Assembly: GCA_934122115.1 (NCBI GenBank)
Contig: CAKOVU010000012.1
Span: 1-19,938 of the forward strand
Length of the DNA: 19,938 nucleotides
Origin: UMGS1901 sp934122115
GTDB taxonomy: Bacteria; Bacillota; Clostridia; TANB77; CAG-508
Direction of reading: 5' to 3'
A program made the position numbers and the translations under genes. Below, in pieces: positions 13,790 to 19,705 of this stretch. The notes under the pieces are model-generated. The model made no database searches and was not told the origin of the DNA. It saw only the letters and a list, made by a program, of their open reading frames with translations. Each line of letters begins with the position of its first letter. Position 1 is the stretch's first letter.

Positions 13790-14656
13790 ATGAATACTAG
13801 TTTATTAGATGGAAGTTTTAATATTTTTAATACAATTAGAGTTGCAAGGTTTAGACATAAATTCAGAAAGAGTCATCCAACTTATTTTGAGCCTGATGGC
13901 CTTCTAGTTTTTTGTGGTCCACAAGGGTCTGGAAAAACTTTGTCAGCCGTTCAATATACTCAAAAAGTTGCTGATTTGTATATATACTCAATATTTTGCA
14001 CAAACGTATCTATAAAAAACATGCCAATTAATTGCTATTATGAAATCGAAGAAATTAATGAAACTGATTACATAGTGTATTATCGTTTAATTTCAAATAA
14101 AGAACTGGTTAGGAAAGTTACAGTTAAAGAAGTAGATGGCGAAACTACTTCAGAAATAGAAAAATTTATGAATATTAAAATTGTTATTGATTATGATGGA
14201 TTAAATTGTATCAAATATCTCGCAAATGGATTGGAAGGCGTATTGTATCTAATTGATGAAATACATTTAGAATTTAATTCCTTGGAAAGCAAAAATATAC
14301 CAATAGAAATAATGGTTGAGGTTTCGCAGCAAAGAAAGCAACGTAAACATATTGTTGGAACTTCACAAGTTTTTATGCGTATGGCAAAACCCCTTAGAGA
14401 GCAAATAAAGGATGTAGTTATTTGTAAAAACTTCTTCCATTCTATTCAATTTAATAGATTGATAGATGGAGAATCTGCTATTGAGAAAAATGGCAAACTT
14501 GTTTTTGATACTGTTAAATATTCTTTATGGTTTCATTCGCCAGAGCTTTATTCTTGTTATGATACTTATGCAAAGATGAAACGTTATCGTAATGAATGGC
14601 ATGGAGTGCAACGTTCAAATATCTATGGTTTAGAGGAAGGAGAGGTTATTAAATGA
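13790..14656 (+). CDS. Zot/pI-like filamentous phage assembly ATPase
   Basis: A 288-residue P-loop protein. Walker A GPQGSGKT lies at 43-50 after the strand DGLLVFC; Walker B VLYLIDEIH at 151-158; then SQQRKQRKHIVGTSQVF, typical of the sensor region in Zot-domain proteins. These ATPases drive extrusion of filamentous phage through the membrane. Unlike pI and classical Zot, no membrane helix is visible after the ATPase domain, so membrane attachment may rely on a neighbouring small protein. The ATG follows GGAGG by about 6 bases, just behind the coat terminator. Its stop overlaps the next start (ATGA), giving coupled translation. Confidence 0.85.
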   Translation: MNTSLLDGSFNIFNTIRVARFRHKFRKSHPTYFEPDGLLVFCGPQGSGKTLSAVQYTQKVADLYIYSIFCTNVSIKNMPINCYYEIEEINETDYIVYYRLISNKELVRKVTVKEVDGETTSEIEKFMNIKIVIDYDGLNCIKYLANGLEGVLYLIDEIHLEFNSLESKNIPIEIMVEVSQQRKQRKHIVGTSQVFMRMAKPLREQIKDVVICKNFFHSIQFNRLIDGESAIEKNGKLVFDTVKYSLWFHSPELYSCYDTYAKMKRYRNEWHGVQRSNIYGLEEGEVIK

Positions 14657-14802
14657 ATTTTGATTATCAAATTATAGGAGATTTAATCGGACAAGTAGCC
14701 CAACAAGCGCTTCCGATTGGTATAATATTTTATTTAGCAGAAATGCTAGTATCTATGTTCTTAAAATTTGCATTTCCTAAAAAATATGGAGGTGACTTTT
14801 AA
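14653..14802 (+). CDS. Tiny membrane protein of the prophage (49 residues)
   Basis: ATG 14653 overlaps the ATPase stop by 4 bases, and the frame ends at TAA 14800-14802, which shares one base with the next ATG. The 49-residue product has a polar start (MNFDYQIIGDLIGQ), one hydrophobic helix (LPIGIIFYLAEMLVSMFL) and a short basic end. Tight coupling on both sides and a proper internal AAGGAG context support a real gene although it is very short. Candidates are a minor coat protein of pVII/pIX type or the missing membrane anchor of the ATPase. Confidence 0.75.
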   Translation: MNFDYQIIGDLIGQVAQQALPIGIIFYLAEMLVSMFLKFAFPKKYGGDF

Positions 14803-15041
14803 TGAACAATGAAGTTAATGAACTTCTAGAAAATAGTATCGAAGAAGATACAAGTACACTTGCATATGATGATTACTATTACTATTCTAAGCAATTAGAT
14901 ACTATTATTAACAATCAAAATACTACAATTCAAAATCAAACAAAGTCTTTTGACTTAATTAATCAAGGTTTTACATTTTTAAGCTTTTTGTGTGTAATTT
15001 ATTTCTTATATATTTTTATAAAAAACATGATTAGAAAGTGA
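14802..15041 (+). CDS. Small prophage protein with C-terminal membrane helix
   Basis: A 79-residue protein. The first half is acidic, then Tyr- and Asn-rich (DDYYYYSKQLDTIINNQNT), followed by a Gln/Asn stretch likely to be helical and one C-terminal membrane helix (GFTFLSFLCVIYFLYIFI) with a basic end (KNMIRK). The ATG follows AGGTGAC in the end of the previous gene, and the two overlap by one base. Topology would put the acidic part outside. It is probably a minor virion or assembly protein; I recognise no family. Confidence 0.75.
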   Translation: MNNEVNELLENSIEEDTSTLAYDDYYYYSKQLDTIINNQNTTIQNQTKSFDLINQGFTFLSFLCVIYFLYIFIKNMIRK

Positions 15042-15047
15042 GGCTAT

Positions 15048-16478
15048 ATGAAACGTTATAAATATATATTAATTTTATCCTTCTTGTTTTTGTTTAGTAT
15101 TGTTTTTATAAATCCTTCATATGCTGCTTGTAACGATTTACAAATATTAGATGTGCCACAAGATGTTAAAGATTACCTTTCTAGTGTTTCATCTGAGTAT
15201 CAAGATAAAGAAAATTATAAATTTATTATACATAGATACGGCTATTATTGGGCTTGTTTAGGAATTAACGTAAAAGATATATCTAGTGATCTAAAATTTT
15301 ATTATACTCAAGATAATGGAAAAGGAGATTTTGTTATGAATCAAACAGGTTCTTCTGCAATCCCTGTTGTTAGATACACTTTAAGTTATGGCTTAAATTA
15401 TTGGGAACGTCGTACATATGATGAGCCTTTTGGTTCAGGCTACTGGATTGATTCTGATGACAACATTGATAATGGTTCTACTTATTTTTATAGTGATTTT
15501 AACATATATACAGATGCATCTTGTTCTGAGATTTTTTATAAAGGTGCAAGAGAATCAAAGGATCCATATATTGCAAATACAGCTGATAGTTTAGCTTCTG
15601 GAAATTTTGATTATTTGCTTGTATTTCCAGGAGATTTAAAAAATACAGAGCCATTTGATTTAGTTATTAGAAAAATCGAAACTATTTCAACAAGCAAAGA
15701 CCTTACCTATGAAAAACAACGTATTGTTTTTCGTAGTATATTAGATGTAAACAGTTCATTTATACATTCTGTATTAGTTGGAGTATATTATGAATTTTGG
15801 TTTGAAATACCTATGGAAAACCTAGGAATAACTTTTAAAAATGATGAAAAATACATTTTCTCAATCGAGAAAGATGGAAAGACTATAAAAGATATTAGCG
15901 TTACTATTGGAGGTCTATCAGAAGATGATATTTTAAATAATCGTTTTGATACCATTAAAGATGCTATAGAAAGTAGCAATCAAAAGACACAAGAAGCTAT
16001 AGAAGAGAATACAAAAACAAATAAAAATATCTTTGAACGTATAGGAGATATTTTATCATATATAAATCCATTTTCAGAAAACTTTTTTGGAAAGAAATTA
16101 GTAGAATTAATTTTAGATGGTTTAAAAGGATTATTTGTTCCAGAAGATGGCTTTTTCGATACATATTTTACAGATTTAAAGAATTGGTTTTCTGACAGAT
16201 TAGGATTCCTATGGACACCATTTGACATAATTATTGATATTTTAAACAAGATTTTGAATATTAATTTCTCTGAACCAATATTTCACATTCCTGAAATAGA
16301 TGAACCATTTTCTGGTTCTAAATTAATTAGTGAGTATGAATACAACTTAAATAGTTTATTAGAAAATGATACATTCAAAAACATACATGATATTTATTTT
16401 GTTTGTGTGGATGCAGTTATTATCTTTGCACTTATAAACTTAGCACGTAAAAAGATTGAGGAGGTGTTTAGCAATTGA
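15048..16478 (+). CDS. Secreted, C-terminally anchored phage adsorption protein (pIII-like)
   Basis: A 476-residue protein with a cleavable signal peptide (basic KRYKY, hydrophobic ILILSFLFLFSIVFI, cleavage near SYA-A at about 26). A large external domain rich in aromatic residues and Asp is followed by a helical Gln/Glu-rich linker (KTQEAIEENTKTNKNIFERI), a segment FVPEDGFFDTYF with FSDRLGFLWTPFDII, and one C-terminal membrane helix (IYFVCVDAVIIFALINLA) with a short basic tail. This layout matches filamentous-phage pIII, which caps the virion and binds the host. The ATG is 6 bases after the previous stop. The host receptor cannot be inferred. Confidence 0.78.
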   Translation: MKRYKYILILSFLFLFSIVFINPSYAACNDLQILDVPQDVKDYLSSVSSEYQDKENYKFIIHRYGYYWACLGINVKDISSDLKFYYTQDNGKGDFVMNQTGSSAIPVVRYTLSYGLNYWERRTYDEPFGSGYWIDSDDNIDNGSTYFYSDFNIYTDASCSEIFYKGARESKDPYIANTADSLASGNFDYLLVFPGDLKNTEPFDLVIRKIETISTSKDLTYEKQRIVFRSILDVNSSFIHSVLVGVYYEFWFEIPMENLGITFKNDEKYIFSIEKDGKTIKDISVTIGGLSEDDILNNRFDTIKDAIESSNQKTQEAIEENTKTNKNIFERIGDILSYINPFSENFFGKKLVELILDGLKGLFVPEDGFFDTYFTDLKNWFSDRLGFLWTPFDIIIDILNKILNINFSEPIFHIPEIDEPFSGSKLISEYEYNLNSLLENDTFKNIHDIYFVCVDAVIIFALINLARKKIEEVFSN

Positions 16479-16747
16479 TTATACAATTAATATTAAACTT
16501 ATTAAAAACCTTATTATTTGGTGTTTTCAGCTGGATAAACCTTCCTCAATTTCCTGAAGGATTAACAAATAGCTTAAATAGTTTTATTGATCTAGTTTTT
16601 GATAATTTAAATTTACTAGGCTTTTTTGTAAGACCAACAACAATTTTAATTGCTGTTCCTATATTAATAATACTTATTAATTTTGATAAAGTTTATAAAC
16701 TTACTATGTGGATACTTAAAAAGATCCCTATGCTTAATATTCATTAG
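16475..16747 (+). CDS. Two-helix membrane protein of the prophage (pVI-like)
   Basis: A 90-residue hydrophobic protein starting with TTG at 16475, overlapping the previous stop by 4 bases, behind GAGGAGGTG, which is inside the end of the pIII-like gene. It has an N-terminal helix (LILNLLKTLLFGVFSWI), a soluble middle (PEGLTNSLNSFIDLVF), a second helix (TTILIAVPILIILI) and a basic C-terminus (LKKIP). In filamentous phages the gene after pIII encodes pVI, a membrane protein at the same virion end; order and topology agree. Confidence 0.72.
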   Translation: MIIQLILNLLKTLLFGVFSWINLPQFPEGLTNSLNSFIDLVFDNLNLLGFFVRPTTILIAVPILIILINFDKVYKLTMWILKKIPMLNIH

Positions 16748-16917
16748 TAAACTCAAACTCGCAAACAGAATTGCGCAAGCAATTTGTTGCGAGTAGTAGT
16801 GAATATATTCTTAGTAAGAGCGCAAGCAAGTCACTTTAGTGACTTAGAGGACGAAGTCCGTTGATATATTTTATTTAATTATAGTTGAAAATTAGAACCT
16901 AAGAAAGAGAGGTTGAA
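16748..16917 (+). other. Structured intergenic region, candidate replication origin and packaging signal
   Basis: A 170-base gap before the Rep gene holds several hairpins in a row. One is long (16757-16794): ACTCGCAA pairs with TTGCGAGT and an inner AATTGC with GCAATT around a GCAA tetraloop, with two bulges. Others are AAGTCACT/AGTGACTT (16828-16845) and GGAC-GAA-GTCC (16849-16859). GAATATATTC (16801-16810) is palindromic, and GCGCAAGCAA occurs twice. Filamentous phages keep their packaging hairpin and rolling-circle origins in such a gap. Confidence 0.65.
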
Positions 16918-17631
16918 ATGGGATTAAAGAAATATATTATTACTGGTCATGTTATAGAAATTTACGAATATAAAAATTATATTCATGGAAAAGGAGGAGC
17001 AAGAGTTAGAGGAGAGGCTAGCGAAGAAAGTAAACAGAAAAATTATTCTAATACAAACCAAAGACGACGTGATACAATTAGACGATTAGCATGTTGTAAT
17101 TTTGACAATAAGTATGATAAGTTTCTTACTTTGACTTTTGCAGATAATAAAACAGATGTAAAGGCTTGTAATATTTTATTTAAAGCTTTTATCAGAAAAT
17201 TAAAAAGATACAAAGAAAATTTGAAATATTTAGCAGTAATCGAATTCCAGGAACGTGGAGCAGTACATTATCATGTTTTATTAAATATTCCATACATTCC
17301 TCAAAAAGAATTACAAGAACTATGGGGAAATGGATTTTTATTTATAAATGCTATTTCACATGTAGATAATATTGGTGCATACATCATAAAATATATGACC
17401 AAAGATAATAAAGATACAAGATTGATGGGGCAGAAGGCTTACTTATTTAGTCGAAATTTAAAAGTACCAGAAAAGATTGTAAATCACAATTTAAAGGATT
17501 TTTATAATTTAGAAAAGAAAATATATGATAAGTATAAATTAGATACTTTAAAACCCGAATATATTTCTAATTTTACTTCTGAATTAATGGGAGATTGTAT
17601 TTATAAACAATATAACTTAAAAAGAACATAA
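16918..17631 (+). CDS. HUH-family rolling-circle replication initiator (Rep)
   Basis: A 237-residue protein. Motif 1 is FLTLTF (69-74). The metal-binding HUH motif is HYH (117-119) in ERGAVHYHVLLNIP. Motif 3 is GAYIIKYMTK, giving tyrosines at 155 and 159 spaced as in two-tyrosine HUH nucleases. Such enzymes nick the plus strand at the origin, stay bound to the 5' end and re-close the circle. ATG 16918 follows AGAGAGG by 6 bases. A basic N-terminal region (QRRRDTIRRLACC) may help DNA binding. It is the last phage gene, and its stop lies 3 bases before the right-hand repeat. With no integrase present, this enzyme is also a candidate for the integration step. Confidence 0.88.
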   Translation: MGLKKYIITGHVIEIYEYKNYIHGKGGARVRGEASEESKQKNYSNTNQRRRDTIRRLACCNFDNKYDKFLTLTFADNKTDVKACNILFKAFIRKLKRYKENLKYLAVIEFQERGAVHYHVLLNIPYIPQKELQELWGNGFLFINAISHVDNIGAYIIKYMTKDNKDTRLMGQKAYLFSRNLKVPEKIVNHNLKDFYNLEKKIYDKYKLDTLKPEYISNFTSELMGDCIYKQYNLKRT

Positions 17632-17674
17632 AAGAGAGCTTTAAAAACAGCTCTCTTTAACCTTTTGCTCTAAA
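17632..17674. repeat. Right boundary repeat (attR-like) and terminator of two converging genes
   Basis: The second copy of the 41-bp repeat (17634-17674), differing at two bases from 13084-13124. The stem AAGAGAGCT/AGCTCTCTT is intact, so it terminates the Rep gene; in the other direction it encodes the last 10 residues and stop codon of the DUF2726 gene. Confidence 0.75.
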
Positions 17675-18126
17675 TCGTTTAGATTATAGAAGTTTTGAAC
17701 AGGTATTCTGATTAATTTTATATCTAATGTATTAAACAATTTATCAACAAATTCATCTCTCTTTTGTCTATTTTCTTTGATGTGAGTAGCATCATCTAAT
17801 TCTATGCATAATTTAATTTTACAATTAATGTCTGTAACAACAAAGTCAATAGTTTTACTCTTTACCTTATTAAAACTTTTTATATCTTTGGAGTTTATAA
17901 TCTCATATAATGACACTTGACTGAAAAGATTTAGATTGTTTCTATCAGTTATACTTTTTAATAATTTATAAAACTTTAATTCATTTTGTGTTAACAAATA
18001 TATTTTCTTTTGGTAAAGGGAAGAGAGGTCTATATTTTTTGTGTTTTCCATCTCTGGTTTAGGTATTTTATTTACTATGATGTCTAATATTAGGACTATA
18101 ATTATAAATATTAAAGCATATATCAT
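17641..18126 (-). CDS. DUF2726 protein with N-terminal membrane helix
   Basis: A 161-residue protein. Residues 2-19 form a membrane helix (IYALIFIIIVLILDIIVN), then a linker, then a DUF2726 domain: LTQNELKFYKLLKSI, KTIDFVVTDINCKIKLCIEL, DDATH (111-115) and KRDEFVDKLF, ending LIRIPV. The domain resembles the PD-(D/E)XK nuclease fold (Asp99, Glu109 as candidate catalytic residues), though activity is not established for the family. The strong AAGGGGGTG site and an extended -10 promoter lie upstream. Its 3' end lies inside the right boundary repeat. It is transcribed away from the gene at 18239. It could be a host gene rebuilt at its 3' end by integration, or phage cargo. Confidence 0.8.
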   Translation of the reverse strand: MIYALIFIIIVLILDIIVNKIPKPEMENTKNIDLSSLYQKKIYLLTQNELKFYKLLKSITDRNNLNLFSQVSLYEIINSKDIKSFNKVKSKTIDFVVTDINCKIKLCIELDDATHIKENRQKRDEFVDKLFNTLDIKLIRIPVQNFYNLNDLEQKVKESCF

Positions 18127-18142
18127 TTTTACACCCCCTTAA

Positions 18143-18236
18143 AAAAATTATAGCATAATGTACATGTCACAATTTGTCGAATTGAGGGAGAATAGTATAT
18201 TTTTTGACACGTTTACATAATTATGCTATAATTTTT
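18143..18236. promoter_or_regulatory. Mirrored promoter pair between two divergent genes
   Basis: TTATGCTATAATTTTT occurs exactly in both directions (minus strand 18158-18143; plus strand 18221-18236), giving back-to-back extended -10 elements. The plus promoter is perfect: TTGACA (18204-18209), 17 bases, TATAAT (18227-18232). The minus -35 is weaker. Shared sequence suggests joint control by one regulator. Confidence 0.7.
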
Positions 18237-18238
18237 AT

Positions 18239-18538
18239 TTGAAGGAAGGGGGAAGTATTATAGCAAAAGTATTGAAAAATACTAAGTATTTCATGAACGA
18301 ATATGGTTTATTTTATGAAGGCGAAATTTTATATAAATATTGTCAAAACGATGGAAAATTATATTTTGATAAAACAGTTGTATTAGATAAATTTATAGTT
18401 CATCATGATAAAATATATAGAAATAAACAGCAATTGTATTTTAGATTTTATCCAGAAGGTAGGAAGAGCAAACATTATATGTTTACAATCAACACAGACC
18501 AACTAGGAATATTTTATAAAAAGATATTGACAAAATAA
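18239..18538 (+). CDS. Unknown small protein with no conventional start codon
   Basis: A frame of up to 99 residues, open from TTG 18239 to TAA 18536-18538. The strongest ribosome site (GGAAGGGGGA, ending about 18252) points at ATT 18257 or ATA 18260, since no ATG, GTG or TTG lies at proper spacing; TTG 18239 falls at the expected transcript start, and the first ATG is at 18293. The protein is soluble, basic and rich in Tyr and Phe (KYFMNEYGLFYEGEILYKYC, YFRFYPEGRKSKHYMF), likely beta-rich, with no known motif. Its perfect promoter and the mirrored arrangement with the DUF2726 gene suggest the two work together. The gene is likely real; the start is unresolved. Confidence 0.6.
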   Translation: MKEGGSIIAKVLKNTKYFMNEYGLFYEGEILYKYCQNDGKLYFDKTVVLDKFIVHHDKIYRNKQQLYFRFYPEGRKSKHYMFTINTDQLGIFYKKILTK

Positions 18539-18574
18539 AATACTTAGTATATATATTAGCTATGATAGATTGTT

Positions 18575-18600
18575 AGGTAGCATAGTGCTACTTATTTATA
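18575..18600 (+). terminator. Candidate terminator after the unknown small gene
   Basis: GTAGCA (18577-18582) / TGCTAC (18586-18591) with loop TAG, extended by two weaker pairs, then TTATTTATA. The T-run is imperfect. Confidence 0.45.
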
Positions 18601-18608
18601 ATGAGTAC

Positions 18609-18630
18609 AAAACATTGCACAAAATCAAAG
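18609..18630 (+). repeat. 22-bp repeat R, copy 2
   Basis: Exact copy of 13122-13143, followed by a second related unit, TTGCGCAAAA (18633-18642). It marks a possible outer right boundary of the mobile region, 0.93 kb beyond the 41-bp repeat. Confidence 0.75.
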
Positions 18631-18642
18631 TTTTGCGCAAAA

Positions 18643-19246
18643 AGAGACAGGAACAAGATATAAAACCATACATATATGGTCCTATACACAAAATCTTGCA
18701 ATTCCTTGCTATTACTAGTATTTAAACTATTTATTTTAACAACAAACTTTCACAAATCTCCATATTTCAGTATTTTGCTCAATTATTCAAACAACAAGTT
18801 ATATGCCTAAAAAATAAAAACGCTTTAAAATCGATTCTCGTGCGTCGCTTTTTTAGCCTTTTTCGAGCATTTTTAATAAATACCTGAAAATCAGTATTTT
18901 ACTCAAATTTATATAATAAACACTAGATTTATAAATTAGCATATCTAATCATAAACATATAACTTGTTTGATTAAATATAAAAATGTCTTAAAATCGATT
19001 TTAATGTGTTATAATTATAAAATTATATAATATTTATAAAAAAATTACTAAATTTTTTTACTTTAAATTTTAAGTTTAGTTTTCACTTTTAAAAAATTTT
19101 TATTTTATATTTTATATAGAATAATTTTTTATGTATTTATTTTTCTGTTTTAAAATTTATTTTAATATTTTAAATTTCTTTTTTATACTTTTATACATTT
19201 CTAAAAATAGACTATTCCCCTATTCCCTACTTATTTCTTTGTATAC
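18643..19246. other. Long non-coding AT-rich region with internal repeats
   Basis: No supportable gene. CAGTATTTTGCTCAA (18768-18782) recurs with one change at 18892-18906; AACAAGTTATATG (18793-18805) recurs inverted at 18956-18968; TTAAAATCGATT (18825-18836) recurs at 18989-19000, where it extends to a perfect 16-bp palindrome (18989-19004). From about 19010 on the sequence is almost pure A/T with no structure I can name. Confidence 0.6.
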
Positions 19247-19257
19247 ATGAAAAAATA

Positions 19258-19602
19258 CTATATAGCTTTTAGTGAATTTTCAATTGCAAATTTTTTAATT
19301 CCTTCTTTATCAAAGAATTTTAATTCTAATTTTTCTGCTACTCTTCTTGCTATTTCTTTTCCTCCAGTTCCGTGCTCTCTTGAAATAGAAATTATTAATT
19401 TATTATTTATAATATTCTTGTCAGTCTTTTCTTCAAGTATTGCAATTTTTTCTTTATATGTTTTCTTTAATATAAATATTGAAATTATGCAAGTTGCAAT
19501 CTCTGCAATTGGAAAAGTCCACCAAACTATACTTGTTACACTATCTGATAATGTAAATAAATATGCTACTGGAAATACAAATTTTGATTTTAATACTTTT
19601 AG
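19258..19602 (-). pseudogene. MATE transporter C-terminus fused to a truncated cytidylate-kinase-like domain
   Basis: On the minus strand an open frame of 114 codons with no start reads first FVFPVAYLFTLSD and WWTFPIAEIATCIISIFILK, the last helices of a MATE-family exporter, then a linker and IISISREHGTGGKEIARRVA with FFDKEGIKKFA, the P-loop-containing start of a cytidylate-kinase-like domain. It stops (TAG 19260-19258) about 45 residues into that domain, and a stop also blocks the frame upstream at 19603-19605. Both ends are thus broken. The missing next motif of this family (VIVGRCADYIL) is what survives at 4135-4218. I am fairly sure of the kinase part and less sure of the MATE part. Confidence 0.65.
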
Positions 19603-19641
19603 TTACAATTTTTGCAATATTTATTATATTCTTATTTGTAT

Positions 19642-19670
19642 AAAAAACTACCCGTTCACGCGGGTAGTTT
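19642..19670 (-). terminator. Terminator of the nitronate monooxygenase-type gene
   Basis: AAACTACCCG (19645-19654) pairs perfectly with CGGGTAGTTT (19661-19670), a 6-base loop; on the minus strand it is followed by a T-run. It lies 36 bases after the stop of the minus-strand gene. Confidence 0.85.
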
Positions 19671-19705
19671 GATTTAGACCTCTAAATTTCATTTTTATTA
19701 TAATA

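Larger units (their letters stand above)
13084..17674 (+). mobile_element. Filamentous-phage (inovirus-type) prophage inserted after rho
   Basis: About 4.6 kb, within the size range of inovirus genomes, flanked by 41-bp direct repeats. All genes point one way: small candidate ssDNA-binding protein, major coat protein plus strong terminator, Zot/pI-like ATPase, two tiny membrane proteins, a secreted and C-terminally anchored pIII-like protein, a pVI-like protein, a hairpin-rich intergenic region, then a rolling-circle HUH initiator. There is no tail, capsid, portal, integrase or secretin gene. Codon use is slightly richer in CGT than the host genes. The combination of Zot-like ATPase, tiny coat gene and HUH Rep is what identifies inoviruses; each alone would be weak. 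The boundaries come from the repeats and might extend to 18630 if the module to the right is cargo. Confidence 0.85.

Noticed and set aside
18609..18642. R repeat units as a CRISPR array
   Set aside because: Only two exact copies 5.5 kb apart with no spacers and no cas genes; an attachment or binding site fits better.
18779..18905. Minus-strand open stretch with a very basic run (NARKRLKKRRTRIDFKAF)
   Set aside because: About 41 codons without any start codon or ribosome site; it may be a gene scrap but cannot be supported as a gene.
19247..19672. A 141-codon plus-strand frame
   Set aside because: It is antisense to the MATE/kinase-like remnant, whose minus-strand translation shows clear family motifs; the plus-strand product has no coherent domain and no ribosome site.
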